Shown: in pieces, positions 40,026 to 49,407 of the stretch
Numbering within the stretch: the first letter of the stretch is position 1
How the letters are laid out: each line of letters starts with the position of its first letter
Assembly: GCF_036898465.1 (NCBI RefSeq)
Contig: NZ_JARUMJ010000001.1
Location: forward strand, 7,378,001-7,442,000
Origin: Streptomyces sp. B21-105
GTDB lineage: Bacteria; Actinomycetota; Actinomycetes; Streptomycetales; Streptomycetaceae
DNA: 64,000 bases
Direction of reading: 5' to 3'
Position numbers and translations under genes: made by a program
Notes under the pieces: generated by a model
Databases searched by the model: none
The model's input: only the letters and a program-made list of their open reading frames with translations
Told to the model about the DNA's origin: nothing

Positions 40026-41719
40026 GAAAGGGCCTCCTCGCTGGCGCGCGCGGCCCAGGCGGCGAACCGCTCGCCGTCCTCGCGCTCGTCCTGGAACCGC
40101 TTGAGAACGCGTTCCACGTAGTCCGGCAGCTCGTCCGAGGTGACCTTCAGCCCGCGGACCTTGCGGCCGAAACCGGCTTCGAGCCCGAGCGCCCCGCCTA
40201 GGTGTACCTGGTATCCCTCGACCTGCCGGCCCTGCTCGTCGAGGACCAGCTGACCCTTGAGACCGATGTCCGCGACCTGGATGCGGGCGCAGGCATTCGG
40301 GCAGCCGTTGAGATTGATGGTGAGGGGCTCGTCGAAGTCCGGCAGACGGCGCTCCAGCTCGTCGATCAGCTGGGAGCCGCGCTGCTTGGTCTCGACGATG
40401 GCCAGCTTGCAGAACTCGATGCCGGTGCAGGCCATGGTGCCGCGCCGGAAGGTCGAGGGCTTCGCGGTCAGGTCCAGGGCCTCCAGGCCCTCGACGAGTG
40501 ATGCGACCTGCGCCTCCTCGACGTCGAGGACGATCATCTTCTGCTCGACGGTGGTCCGGACGCGGCCCGAGCCGTGTGCCTCGGCGAGCTCCGCGATCTT
40601 CGTGAGGGTCGTGCCGTCCACCCGGCCGACACGCGGTGCGAAACCGACGTAGAAACGGCCGTCCTTCTGCCGGTGCACGCCGACGTGGTCGCGCCACCGG
40701 CCCACCGGCTGGTCCGGGGCCGGGCCGTCGACCAGCTTGCGCTGCAGGTACTCGTCCTCCAGCACCTGACGGAACTTCTCCGGCCCCCAGTCCGCGACCA
40801 GGAACTTCAGCCGGGCGCGGGTGCGCAGCCGCCGGTATCCGTAGTCACGGAAGATCGACAGCACGCCCTCGTAGACGTCCGGGACCTCGTCCAGCGGCAC
40901 CCAGGCGCCCAGCCGCACACCCAGCTTGGGGTTGGTGGACAGCCCGCCGCCGACCCACAGGTCGAAGCCAGGCCCGTGCTCGGGGTGGCGGACGCCGACG
41001 AACGCGACGTCGTTGATCTCGTGGACCACGTCCAGCACGGGGGAGCCCGAGATCGCCGTCTTGAACTTCCGCGGCAGGTTCGAGTACGCCTTGTTGCCGA
41101 GAACGCGGCGCTTGATCTCCTCCAGAGCCGGGGTACCGTCGATGATCTCGTCCTCGGCGATACCGGCGACGGGGGAGCCGATCATCACACGGGGGGTGTC
41201 GCCGCACGCGGTGACCGTGGACAGGCCCACCGCCTCCAGGCGGTTCCAGATCTCGGGCACGTCCTCGATGCGGATCCAGTGGTACTGCACGTTCTGCCGG
41301 TCCGTGAGGTCGGCGGTGCCCCGCGCGAACTCCTGCGAGATCTCGCCGATGACCCTCAGCTGCCGCGTGGTCAGCGCACCGCCGTCGATGCGCACGCGCA
41401 GCATGAAGTACTCGTCGTCCAGCTCCTCCGGCTCCAGGATCGCGGTCTTCCCGCCGTCGATCCCGGGCCGGCGCTGGGTGTACAGGCCCCACCAGCGCAT
41501 CCGGCCGCGGAGATCGTTGGGGTCGATGGAGTCGAAGCCCCGCTTGGAGTAGATCGTCTCAATGCGTGTCCGCACATTGAGACCGTCGTCGTCCTTCTTG
41601 AACTGCTCGTTGCCGTTGAGCGGGGTGTGGTGCCCCGCGGCCCACTGGCCCTCGCCGCGGTGACGGCTCACCTTGCGGCGGGGAGTCGCGGCTGCAGGCT
41701 TCTGCGGGGTGGCGGCCAT
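40022..41719 (-). CDS. cysI: Ferredoxin-dependent sulfite reductase (CysI/Sir)
   Basis: 565 residues, single-chain siroheme sulfite/nitrite reductase. Cluster/siroheme cysteines C431 and C437 (ACTGIEFCK) and C473 and C477 (NGCPNACA) match CX5C...CX3C. The N-terminal half-repeat has TADLTDRQNVQYHWIRIEDVP. It reduces sulfite to sulfide by six electrons. Actinobacterial enzymes often carry a Tyr-Cys crosslink near siroheme. The ATG at 41719 has AAGGA upstream; the 5' region carries the cys leader peptide. First gene of the sulfur operon. Confidence 0.96.
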   Translation of the reverse strand: MAATPQKPAAATPRRKVSRHRGEGQWAAGHHTPLNGNEQFKKDDDGLNVRTRIETIYSKRGFDSIDPNDLRGRMRWWGLYTQRRPGIDGGKTAILEPEELDDEYFMLRVRIDGGALTTRQLRVIGEISQEFARGTADLTDRQNVQYHWIRIEDVPEIWNRLEAVGLSTVTACGDTPRVMIGSPVAGIAEDEIIDGTPALEEIKRRVLGNKAYSNLPRKFKTAISGSPVLDVVHEINDVAFVGVRHPEHGPGFDLWVGGGLSTNPKLGVRLGAWVPLDEVPDVYEGVLSIFRDYGYRRLRTRARLKFLVADWGPEKFRQVLEDEYLQRKLVDGPAPDQPVGRWRDHVGVHRQKDGRFYVGFAPRVGRVDGTTLTKIAELAEAHGSGRVRTTVEQKMIVLDVEEAQVASLVEGLEALDLTAKPSTFRRGTMACTGIEFCKLAIVETKQRGSQLIDELERRLPDFDEPLTINLNGCPNACARIQVADIGLKGQLVLDEQGRQVEGYQVHLGGALGLEAGFGRKVRGLKVTSDELPDYVERVLKRFQDEREDGERFAAWAARASEEALS

Positions 41720-41892
41720 GGTTGATACGTCCTTCGGGACAGCAGCGGAAGGTGTCGGCGCGCAGCGCCGTCCGGCGGTGGTCGGGTGACGGGGCGAGAG
41801 GCTCTGACCTGTGCGTACGGGCGCACAGGAACCGTGCGCGTCGTTGCGCAGGAGGGAGGCTGTAGTCAGATGTCGGGCGGAGCTGCGGCTCG

Positions 41893-41976
41893 TCAGCTCG
41901 CCGGACAGATGGCGCTGGACATGCGGCCGAGGTCGACGTGCCGCCGACTCACCAAGGCAATTCCAGTTCCGGACAT
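41893..41976 (-). CDS. Cys-operon leader peptide (27 residues)
   Basis: A short ORF in the cysI leader encodes a 27-residue peptide containing RRHVDLGRMSSAIC and ending in ICPAS. This matches the conserved actinobacterial putative leader peptides with an RRHVDL motif and late Cys codon found before sulfur genes. The ATG at 41976 begins 257 bases before cysI; TGA at 41893-41895. Such leaders are thought to sense cysteinyl-tRNA through ribosome pausing near the Cys codon and to control downstream transcription or translation; no pairing structure was computed here. Confidence 0.85.
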   Translation of the reverse strand: MSGTGIALVSRRHVDLGRMSSAICPAS

Positions 41977-42110
41977 GACGAAAGCGTGTCACGGCGATCT
42001 GGACACAGTCCAGCTTCGTCCGCGATTCGGACACCCTTGTCCCGGAATGCGAGACAAGGGTGGCGTCTGTCACATGACGTGCACGGTCTCGTGTCCGCGC
42101 AGGTCACCAC

Positions 42111-42166
42111 GGACAGGACGCAGCGGACAGGACGCAGCGGACAGGGCGTAGAGGACGGGACGCAGC
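42111..42166. repeat. Four 14-bp tandem repeats upstream of the cys leader
   Basis: GGACAGGACGCAGC starts at 42111 and 42125, with variants at 42139 and 42153, immediately after the stop of the GNAT gene (which lies on the same strand as cysI). The gap 41977-42169 also holds the expected cys promoter, which I could not place. Confidence 0.9.
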
Positions 42167-42169
42167 GGT

Positions 42170-42742
42170 TCAGATGGGGAAGGCGCCCGGCCAGGGACCC
42201 GGCGCAGACACCTCGGCCTGTTCCTCGACCTTCCTGTCGAACAAGATGAAACCGCGCCGCTGATAATTCTCCATCGCGTGCTCGCCGTCCAGACTGCAGG
42301 TGTGCAGCCACACCCGCTTGGTCTGCGGCAGCCCCGGCCAGCGGTCGGTGAGATCCCACGCCCGGGCGGCGCCGTACGACAGCAGGTGTCCGCCGATCCG
42401 CCGCCCGCGGAAAGCAGGCAGCAAACCGAAGTAGACGATTTCGACGACCCCGTCGTCCTGCGGCTCCAGCTCTACGTATCCGGCCGGCGTGCCCCGCTCG
42501 TAGGCGACCCAGGTCTCGACCCCGGGGCGCTGCAGATGCTCCCGCCACTGCGCGTATGTCCAGCGCAGCCGGTCGATCCAGCGAATGTCCCCGCCGACGG
42601 ACGCGTACAGGAAACGGCTGAACTCGGGGGAGGGGACCTCGGAGCGGGCGATCCGGACATCGCCCTCGGGCGCGGCAACCGGCAAGAGGTCGCCCGGGTC
42701 GGTCTGCTCCAGGGACCAGGTGGTCACGGGGATGTTCGTCAT
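42170..42742 (-). CDS. GNAT-family N-acetyltransferase
   Basis: 190 residues. The acetyl-CoA loop is LLPAFRGRRIGGHLLSYGAARAW (R/Q-x-x-G-x-G/A type) near 115-137, followed by a C-terminal AMENYQRRGFILFDRK. The family acetylates amines with acetyl-CoA; target unknown. The ATG is at 42742, 16 bases before the end of the frameshifted secreted gene (42759), and the two lie on the same strand. A cysteine leader lies beyond its end, so it is a separate unit from the cys operon. Confidence 0.9.
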   Translation of the reverse strand: MTNIPVTTWSLEQTDPGDLLPVAAPEGDVRIARSEVPSPEFSRFLYASVGGDIRWIDRLRWTYAQWREHLQRPGVETWVAYERGTPAGYVELEPQDDGVVEIVYFGLLPAFRGRRIGGHLLSYGAARAWDLTDRWPGLPQTKRVWLHTCSLDGEHAMENYQRRGFILFDRKVEEQAEVSAPGPWPGAFPI

Positions 42743-42758
42743 GCCCGAAAGAAAATCA

Positions 42759-44086
42759 TCACCGCGACGTTCTGTCGATCGAGGCCAGCGGCAGCGCGAA
42801 CAGCGCCCGGCCCGACTGCGCCCAGACCTCGCCGGTCGCCGCCCAGTAGGACAGCGACTCCGTCTGCGTGCTCCAGCAGCCGTGCCGGTCCGCGGCGCCG
42901 CACACCGCGGCGCCCGAACCGCCCGCGCTGTGCCCGCCGTCCGCCTCGCCCTCGCCGGAGCTCTGGCGCCACAGCGTCCCGTGCGCGTCGTGCGGGCCGG
43001 CGGCACGGGTCACATACCACCGCGCGTCGTAGGACAGCACGCCGTGCACCCCCGTGACCTTCGTCGTATAGGCCTCGGACGCCGTCACCCGACCGTTCGC
43101 ACCGGTGGCGAGCAGACCCGCGTGGCCGGGCGCGGTGCTGAACGGGTAGCGCCACAGACGGGCGCCACGGTCGCCGTCGTCGCGCGTCCACTCCCCGGCG
43201 ACCAGGCTGTCCGGCGCGGTGCTGCGGTCGAGGGAGACGGTCGAGGGACGCGGCGCGCCCGAGCCGCCGCTCAGCTCGTAGGAGCCGACGGCCGGCAGCA
43301 CGAAACCGTACCCGTGCGCCGACCAGCCGCCCGGCACCCGGCCCACCGCGTCACCGGCGACCGTCGCGCGCTGCACACGGTTCATGTCGTACACATACAG
43401 CGCGGACCGGTCCCCGTCGTCCGCGGTGACCAGCAGCTTGTCCTGGTACCAGACCATGCCGGAGACGTGCGAGACCAACCCGCGGTAGTCCCGGCCGCCG
43501 TCCACGGGGACGGCGAGCAGCGCCCAGGTATAGGAGAGGTGGCCGAGATCGGCGGCATCGACGAAGCCGACCCGGGCCAGGCCCCGGTCCGCCGCCGCGC
43601 CGCCGCTGCGCGACCAGCCGGAGAGGATCACCCGGTTCGAACCCCACACGCCGTCGTCGTCCGCGTCCCCCGACGTGGTGACCGCGCCCGGCCGCCAGCC
43701 CGCCGTGTCGTCGGTGTTCCAGCAGTACGCGCGCGTGGCCGTGGGGGAGACCGGCAGGGCCCGGCGCTCGGCGGGCGAGCAGTCGATGGCGTCCCGCAGG
43801 GTGCGGTCGGCGCCGTCCAGCACCGCGCTGACGCCGACCGGGCGGCCCATCCCGGCCGCGAGCCGGTCCAGGGAGGCCTGCGGCACCATGTTCTCCGTCA
43901 GCCGCAGCCCGGCGACCTCGGACGCCGCGGTGAGCGGCTTCAGATCCCCGGGCCGTCATGGGTGACCGTCGCCTGGGAAGCGCTGATCACGGTGGCGGCA
44001 GCAGTGAGGGCGAGAGCGGTTCCGGACAGGAACGCCCGCAGTGCCCTGCCGCGTCTGCGCCGGCGGTGTCGGCCGCGCTGTCTCAT
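42759..44086 (-). pseudogene. Frameshifted secreted protein of unknown function
   Basis: A strong ribosome site (GGGAGG) and ATG at 44086 start a signal peptide (RGRHRRRRRGRALRAFLSG, then an Ala/Thr core) that ends early with TGA at 43940-43942. The body, with no start until ATG 43889, continues in another frame: GDLKPLTAASEVAGLRLTENMVPQ and 376 more residues. Adding one G to the run in GGCCCGGGG restores ...THDGPGDLKPL.... The body has Trp- and Cys-bearing beta-propeller-like repeats (WYQDKLLVTADDGD, SALYVYDMN). The gene is either disrupted or carries a one-base sequence error. Function not recognised. Confidence 0.75.
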
Positions 44087-44157
44087 TCGCCCTCCCGAGG
44101 CGGGCCAACTGCACCTGATGATCCATACGTTGACAGAGGAGCAGGTGGGGTGACCCG

Positions 44158-45561
44158 TTAGAGGGATGCTACGGCAGTCGGCCGCCCCGGAGGACGGAGA
44201 CCGTGCAAATATGCGGAAGACGCTGTAGTAAGAAACGGAAGACGCTGTCGCAAGAACCCGGATGAATCGCCGTTACGACGGTGACGACGTCCTGTTTCTG
44301 ACCACCGCAGGCGCCGTCGAATGGGGCAGCAACTCCCGGGATCGGCGGGCAGCAGCACGTCGACGTCGGCATCCTCGCAGAAACGATACGGCCGGTGTTC
44401 CAGAAATCCCCCCAGGTAGCGCCGCACCCGGGACATCTCGGCCCGTACCGTCACCGTACGGTCCGCGTCGCCGAACATGTCCTCCGCGAGCTCCGCCGCA
44501 CTGCGCCCGCTCCGCTGCGCCGCCAGCAGATACAGTAATTCCGCATGCCGGGGACTGAGTTCGTGGGACCACGAGCCCGCGTCCCCCGACACCGTCACCG
44601 ACCAGCGCCGGGGCCTGGTCAGGTCGAGCACGATCCGGGTCGCACCGCTCTGCCGCCGCCCGGCCGCCTCGTCCACCGACCGCACCAGCCAGCCCCCGGC
44701 CAGCGGCTCGAGGGTGCACAGACCCAGCGCCGGCAGCCATCGACGCCCCGGGGACGGCGACTTGGGCAGCGCGATCCGGCTCGTGTACGGCATCCCGGTC
44801 ACCGCGGCCGTCCAGCCCTCGCCGTCCACGGCTGCGGCCCGGCCGCCTATCCGGGCCAGCGCCGGCGCCGCCACAGCGCGCAGCCGCTCCAGTGAACCGA
44901 GGTGTTTCTCGCGCAGCCTCGACTCGGCGAGCTTGGCCACCGAGTCGACCCACGCGAGGGTGGCCGGGTGCATCGTCTCCAGCGGCCCGCTGACGTCGAC
45001 GACGCCCAGCAGCCGGCCGCTGCGCGGGTCGGTGATCGGCGCTCCCGCGCACGTCCAGGCGGCGTGCGAGCGCACGAAATGCTCGGACGCGAACACCTGC
45101 ACGGGCCGGCGCACCACCGCCGGCGTGCCGACCCCGTTGGTGCCCACCACCGCCTCGCCCCAGTCCGCGCCCAGCTCGAAACCGAGCCCGTCGGCCTTGC
45201 GCAGCACCGGGCCGCAGCCCTCGCGCCACAACACCCGACCCTCCCCGTCGGCGACCACCATGATGTGGTGAGCCACGTCCGCGACCGACAGCAACCCTTC
45301 CCGCAACACCGGCAGCACCTCGCGCAGCGGCGACTCCTCGCGCCGCCGCCGCACCTCGTCGGAGGTGAGCAACCCCGCCCGGACATCACGCTCCGGATCG
45401 ACGCCGCTGCGCAGCAAGCGCTCCCAGGACTGCTCGATCACCGGACGCGGGGCGACGCGCACCCGCTGCCCGGCCAGCCGGGCGTCACGGACCTGGTTGA
45501 GCACCCGCGCCGCCCGCGCGGCGTCGACGGCCGCGAGCTGCGGCACGTTCATCGGTGGCAT
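44158..45561 (-). CDS. GAF-domain transcriptional regulator with winged-helix output (C-terminus frameshifted)
   Basis: 467 residues as read, from ATG 45561 with GGGAGG upstream (GTG 45567 is an alternative). An N-terminal helical segment (QSWERLLRSGVDPER) and a GAF domain (about 90-220: HIMVVADGEGRVLW, GTNGVGTPAVVRRPVQVFASEHF, ITDPRSGRLLGVVDVSG) resemble AcoR/DhaR regulators but the sigma-54 AAA domain is missing; the C-terminus instead has an OmpR-like winged helix (PRHAELLYLLAAQRSGRSAAELAEDMFG). The last ~60 residues are junk-like. One C added near 44334-44340 changes the end to ADPRELLPHSTAPAVV... and a stop at 44273. Senses an unknown small molecule. Confidence 0.8.
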   Translation of the reverse strand: MPPMNVPQLAAVDAARAARVLNQVRDARLAGQRVRVAPRPVIEQSWERLLRSGVDPERDVRAGLLTSDEVRRRREESPLREVLPVLREGLLSVADVAHHIMVVADGEGRVLWREGCGPVLRKADGLGFELGADWGEAVVGTNGVGTPAVVRRPVQVFASEHFVRSHAAWTCAGAPITDPRSGRLLGVVDVSGPLETMHPATLAWVDSVAKLAESRLREKHLGSLERLRAVAAPALARIGGRAAAVDGEGWTAAVTGMPYTSRIALPKSPSPGRRWLPALGLCTLEPLAGGWLVRSVDEAAGRRQSGATRIVLDLTRPRRWSVTVSGDAGSWSHELSPRHAELLYLLAAQRSGRSAAELAEDMFGDADRTVTVRAEMSRVRRYLGGFLEHRPYRFCEDADVDVLLPADPGSCCPIRRRLRWSETGRRHRRNGDSSGFLRQRLPFLTTASSAYLHGLRPPGRPTAVASL

Positions 45562-45801
45562 CGCCACTGGACCTCCCGGGTTGGACGCAGGCCGAGAACC
45601 GGGTGTCAAGCGCCTGCGCCGACTGTTTCCGGTCTTACTGGGACCTCCCATCTTGCCGTCCACGCGTGACGGAGGGGCATACTCCGGTCACCACCACCGA
45701 CAAGTTGCAACCCCCTGCAACCCTGGTGAAGACCCACAGCTTGTTTGAAACTTGAGCCACGCCGTCCCGAGCGGCGATGCTGGCCTCGCAGGGCCATTGC
45801 G

Positions 45802-45839
45802 GCGGGGGTGGTGCCGTGTCGGCGCAGCACCACCCCCGC
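45802..45839 (-). terminator. Terminator-like hairpin after the acyl-CoA dehydrogenase gene
   Basis: A perfect 13-bp stem (GCGGGGGTGGTGC with GCACCACCCCCGC, 12-base loop) sits 33 bases beyond the stop of the leftward acyl-CoA dehydrogenase gene. Direct TGCAACCC repeats occur nearby at 45704 and 45716. Confidence 0.85.
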
Positions 45840-45871
45840 TTCCTGTTTCGGTGACTTTCCCGAGCCGGGCG

Positions 45872-47521
45872 TCATTCCCGGGGAGCGGCCCGCTCGACGA
45901 GCGCCGCCAGATCCAGACGGTGCGGCAACGTCCCGAAGGCCGCGCCCCCGTCCCCGCCCAGCCGCGAGGCGCAGAACGCGTCCGCCACCTCGGGCGGCGC
46001 GAACCGCACCAGCAGCGACCCCTGGAGCACCAGCGCGAACCGCTCCGCCAGTCGCCGGGCCCGCCCATCCACCCCGTCCAGATCGGCCAGGTCCGTCAAC
46101 AGATCCCTGATCGCCCCGTCCAGCCTATGGTCGGCCCCCCGCGCCAAGCCCACCTCGTGGAGGTAGGCGTGCAACGCCTGGGGCTCCCGCTGCAGCGCCC
46201 GCAGCACGTCCAGTGCCTGGACGTTGCCCGCACCCTCCCAGATCGAGTTCAGTGGCGCCTCCCGCACCAGCCGGGGCATCCCCGACTCCTCCACGTAACC
46301 GTTTCCGCCGAGACATTCCGCCGCCTCCACCGCAACTGGAGCACAGCGCTTGGTCACCCAGTACTTGGCCGCCGGAACAGCCATCCGGAGAAACGCCCGC
46401 TCCTGCTCGCTCCCGTCGTCGCAGGCCGCCGCGAGCCGCAGCGCGAGCGTGGTCGCTGCCTCCGACTCCAGCGCCAGATCTGCCAGCACATTGCGCATCA
46501 GCGGCTTGTCGACGAGCTTTCCGCCGAACGCCGCACGATGGGAACAGTGGTGGACCGCCTGCGCCACCGCCTGCCGCATCAGCCCCGCCGACCCCAGCAC
46601 ACAGTCCAGCCGGGTCGCCGCCACCATGTCGATGATGGTCCGCACCCCGCGCCCCTCCTCGCCGACCCGCCGCGCCCACGTCCCGTCGAACTCGACCTCG
46701 GCGGAGGCGTTGGACCGGTTGCCCAGCTTGTCCTTCAGCCGCTGCAGGCGGAACACGTTCCGGGAACCGTCTTCGAGAACGCGCGGAACGAGGAAACACG
46801 TCAGCCCGCCGCCACCCCCGCCGTGAGCCGTCCGCGCCAGCACCAGGAAACCGTCCGACATCGGCGCCGAACAGAACCATTTGTGCCCGGTCAGCTCGTA
46901 CGCCCCGTCCCCGGCGAGCGCGGTGGCGACCGTCGTGATCGCCCGGACGTCGCTGCCGCCCTGTTTCTCCGTCATCCCCATGCCGAACAACGCACCAGCC
47001 TTCGACCGGGCCGGCCGCAGCGCACGGTCGTAGACCGAGGACGTCAGCCGGGGCTCCCACTCCGCGGCCAGCACCGGATCGGTGCGCAGCGCGGGCACCG
47101 CCGCGTGGGTCATGGACAGCGGACAGCAGGTGCCCGCATCGACCTGCGTCCACACCAGGAACCCCGCCGCCCGCCGCACATGCCCGCCCGGCCGCCCCCA
47201 GGCACCGGTCAGCCCGGCCCCCACACCCTTGCCGAGCAGCCGATGCCACGCCGGGTGGAAGTCGACCTCGTCGACACGGTGCCCGTGACGGTCAAACGTG
47301 CGAAGTTCCGGAGGATGCGCATCGGCCTGCATCGCCCACTCCTGCACCTGCGCCGACCCCGCAGCCCGCCCGAGCGCCGACAACTCGCCGCGCACCTCGT
47401 CGAGCAGTTCCGGATCCAGGTGCCTTTCCACGGCCGCCACCAGCGTTTCGTCCGCGCCGTAGACGTCGTATCCGGTGAGGGGCGGGGGCTGGTTGGTCAC
47501 CGTGTGCGTGCTGCCTGCCAT
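45872..47521 (-). CDS. AidB-like acyl-CoA dehydrogenase
   Basis: 549 residues, longer than fatty-acid acyl-CoA dehydrogenases (~380) and typical of the AidB/isovaleryl-type DNA-repair-associated group. MGMTEKQGGSDVRAITT, NPVFRLQRLKDKLG-like (NVFRLQRLKDKLGNRSNASAEVEF) and LGGNGYVEESGMPRLVREAPLNSIWEGAGNVQALD match AidB, including the C-terminal catalytic-Glu region (WEGAGN). FAD enzyme; AidB-type proteins are linked to alkylation resistance. Single gene, divergent from the YihY gene, followed by the hairpin at 45802-45839. Confidence 0.92.
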   Translation of the reverse strand: MAGSTHTVTNQPPPLTGYDVYGADETLVAAVERHLDPELLDEVRGELSALGRAAGSAQVQEWAMQADAHPPELRTFDRHGHRVDEVDFHPAWHRLLGKGVGAGLTGAWGRPGGHVRRAAGFLVWTQVDAGTCCPLSMTHAAVPALRTDPVLAAEWEPRLTSSVYDRALRPARSKAGALFGMGMTEKQGGSDVRAITTVATALAGDGAYELTGHKWFCSAPMSDGFLVLARTAHGGGGGGLTCFLVPRVLEDGSRNVFRLQRLKDKLGNRSNASAEVEFDGTWARRVGEEGRGVRTIIDMVAATRLDCVLGSAGLMRQAVAQAVHHCSHRAAFGGKLVDKPLMRNVLADLALESEAATTLALRLAAACDDGSEQERAFLRMAVPAAKYWVTKRCAPVAVEAAECLGGNGYVEESGMPRLVREAPLNSIWEGAGNVQALDVLRALQREPQALHAYLHEVGLARGADHRLDGAIRDLLTDLADLDGVDGRARRLAERFALVLQGSLLVRFAPPEVADAFCASRLGGDGGAAFGTLPHRLDLAALVERAAPRE

Positions 47522-47644
47522 GGCCCGAACCTACCCCCGGGCACGTCGGTCATGACCGTCAGCGGGCCGCGCGCCGCTCCCCGACCCGGTGAAGAGGCCT
47601 TGCCGGAGGTGAGTGCAGCCCCGAACGGCGGATACCTTTAGGGC

Positions 47645-48988
47645 GTGCAGCCAGCAAGTCAGTCACCCGAGCAACCCGGGAGCCCCGCGGGGCGTCTCCA
47701 CCGGGCGCGTGCCCTTTACCGGAACGTCTCGAAGCGGCGGACCGCCTGGCTGCTGTTGAAGGACACCGTCAACTCGTGCATCGAGTACCGCATCCTCGGT
47801 CTCGCTGCGGAAGCCGCTTTCTTCACGTTGCTCTCGGTGCCTCCGCTGTTGCTCAGCCTCATCGGTCTGCTCGGCTACGTCGACGACTGGACCGGCACCG
47901 ACACCATCACCAGCCTGGAGGCCAACCTCCTCGACGCCTCCCGCACGGTCCTGTCCGACAAGGGCGTCCGGCAGATCGCGCAGCCGATCCTCGACGACGT
48001 GATGACGGGCGGACGCCCCGACGTCATCTCCATAGGCTTCCTGTTCGCGCTGTGGTCCGGCTCGCGCGCGGTGAACGTCTTCATCGACACCATCACCGTC
48101 ATGTACGGTCTCGACGGCGTCCGCGGCATCGTCAAGACCCGGCTGGTCGCCTTCCTGCTGTTCGTCGGAGCCCTGCTGATCGGGTCGGTCGCGCTGCCTC
48201 TGATGGTCGCCGGACCGGACGCCGTGGTCCGCATCGTCCCCTGGTCGACGACCGTCGTGCAGGTCCTGTACTGGCCGGTCGTGATCGTTCTGTCCATCGC
48301 GTTCCTGACCACGCTCTACCACGTCTCCGTGCCCGTCCGGTCCCCGTGGATCGAGGACGTGCCCGGCGCGCTCGTCGCCCTCGCCATGTGGGTGCTCGGC
48401 AGTTTCCTGCTGCGCATCTATCTGACGAGCACCATCGAGGGCGCCACCATCTACGGCTCCCTCGCGGCCGCCGTCGCCGTCCTGCTGTGGATCGGTGTGT
48501 CCGCGTTCGCGGTCCTGGTGGGCGCCGCCGTCAACGCCGCCATCGACCGGGTCTGGCCGGCCGCCGCGACGGCCGCCGCCCGCGCGGCCAACGAACGAGT
48601 GCGCCAGGAGGAGGCCGCGGAGTACGTCGCCCGCATGGCCGCGGCCCGCTCCTACGAGGACGACGACCCGGACGATCCCGACATGCCCTCCGAGTTCCCC
48701 GAACGGTGGTCCCGCTTCCTTCCCCCGGAGGACGTGACGGGACGCTTCCGGGCCCATGTGAAGAGCGCCGCGAAGGGAAACGGCGTGAACGGGGTGAACG
48801 GCGCGAGCAGGGGAAACGACGCATCCGACGGAGACGGTGTGAGCGGCGTGAGCCGCGGAAACACCGGAAACAGCGTGAGCCGCGGAAACAGCGGGAACGC
48901 GGGCAACAGCGGTATGGGCGGCAACGAGGGAAACAGCGTAGCCAGGCCAACCGGCGGAAACAGTGAGGAACAGCCACCCGGACAGTGA
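47645..48988 (+). CDS. YihY/BrkB-family inner membrane protein with Gly/Asn/Ser-rich tail
   Basis: 447 residues, GTG start. Six membrane helices span about 45-300, with the family motif AAEAAFFTLLSVPPLLLSLIG, FLFALWSGSRAVNVFIDT and IYGSLAAAVAVLLWIGVSAFAVLVGAAVNAAID. Family members resemble RNase-BN-misannotated permease-like proteins; the function is unknown. After residue 375 the cytoplasmic tail becomes Gly-Asn-Ser-Val low-complexity sequence (GNGVNGVNGASRGND... to EGNSV), from imperfect DNA repeats at about 48775-48950. Divergent from the acyl-CoA dehydrogenase. A small frame overlaps its stop by GTGA. Confidence 0.92.
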   Translation: MQPASQSPEQPGSPAGRLHRARALYRNVSKRRTAWLLLKDTVNSCIEYRILGLAAEAAFFTLLSVPPLLLSLIGLLGYVDDWTGTDTITSLEANLLDASRTVLSDKGVRQIAQPILDDVMTGGRPDVISIGFLFALWSGSRAVNVFIDTITVMYGLDGVRGIVKTRLVAFLLFVGALLIGSVALPLMVAGPDAVVRIVPWSTTVVQVLYWPVVIVLSIAFLTTLYHVSVPVRSPWIEDVPGALVALAMWVLGSFLLRIYLTSTIEGATIYGSLAAAVAVLLWIGVSAFAVLVGAAVNAAIDRVWPAAATAAARAANERVRQEEAAEYVARMAAARSYEDDDPDDPDMPSEFPERWSRFLPPEDVTGRFRAHVKSAAKGNGVNGVNGASRGNDASDGDGVSGVSRGNTGNSVSRGNSGNAGNSGMGGNEGNSVARPTGGNSEEQPPGQ

Positions 48989-49302
48989 CCCTGGACAAAG
49001 GTGTTACGAATTCCAGCCCCCGCTTCTGCCGCCTCCCTCGCGAACGCCGCAAAGTCGCGCGGCCGGAGCACCTTCTGAACGCCCTCCGAGAGGCAGGCGT
49101 TGCATCCGCCCAGCAGCACCCGAACCTTCACCAGGAACGAGCTTTCCTCCGGCGCGACACCGAAACCTACGTAGCCGGCCGACGTCCCGTCCTCGCCGCC
49201 GACCGACTGCGCGACATCGAGGACACCATCGGCGCGATCGGCCGCCAGAGCGGTTACGGAAGCGCGTTCTCCCGCCCTACACCCGCCCTCAAGCGGGTGT
49301 AG
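48985..49302 (+). CDS. Hypothetical small protein, uncertain
   Basis: A GTG overlapping the YihY stop (GTGA) opens a 105-residue frame, basic, with EHLLNALREAGVASAQQH and LAADRLRDIEDTIGAIG helices and a stop (TAG 49300-49302) inside the terminator stem. Third-position GC is moderate, and the opposite strand is open as well, so coding is not proved. No known family recognised. It may be only an artefact of high GC. Confidence 0.25.
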   Translation: MTLDKGVTNSSPRFCRLPRERRKVARPEHLLNALREAGVASAQQHPNLHQERAFLRRDTETYVAGRRPVLAADRLRDIEDTIGAIGRQSGYGSAFSRPTPALKRV

Positions 49303-49306
49303 GGCG
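49273..49306 (+). terminator. Strong terminator hairpin downstream of the YihY gene
   Basis: A perfect 14-bp stem (CGCCCTACACCCGC with GCGGGTGTAGGGCG, 6-base loop). It separates the YihY transcript from the AraC gene, whose start is 102 bases further on. Confidence 0.9.
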
Positions 49307-49407
49307 TCCCCCGGGAACACCGGACGAGGGCGTCGCGGAGGCAGGCAGCAGAGGGCGCCGCAGCGGCGTGACGAAGCCGTCCCCTCCTGCGGCGTAGGCT
49401 GGCATAC

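Noticed and set aside
41786..42151. Plus-strand 121-residue frame in the cys leader region
   Set aside because: Opposite to the better supported cys leader peptide and made of repeat sequence.
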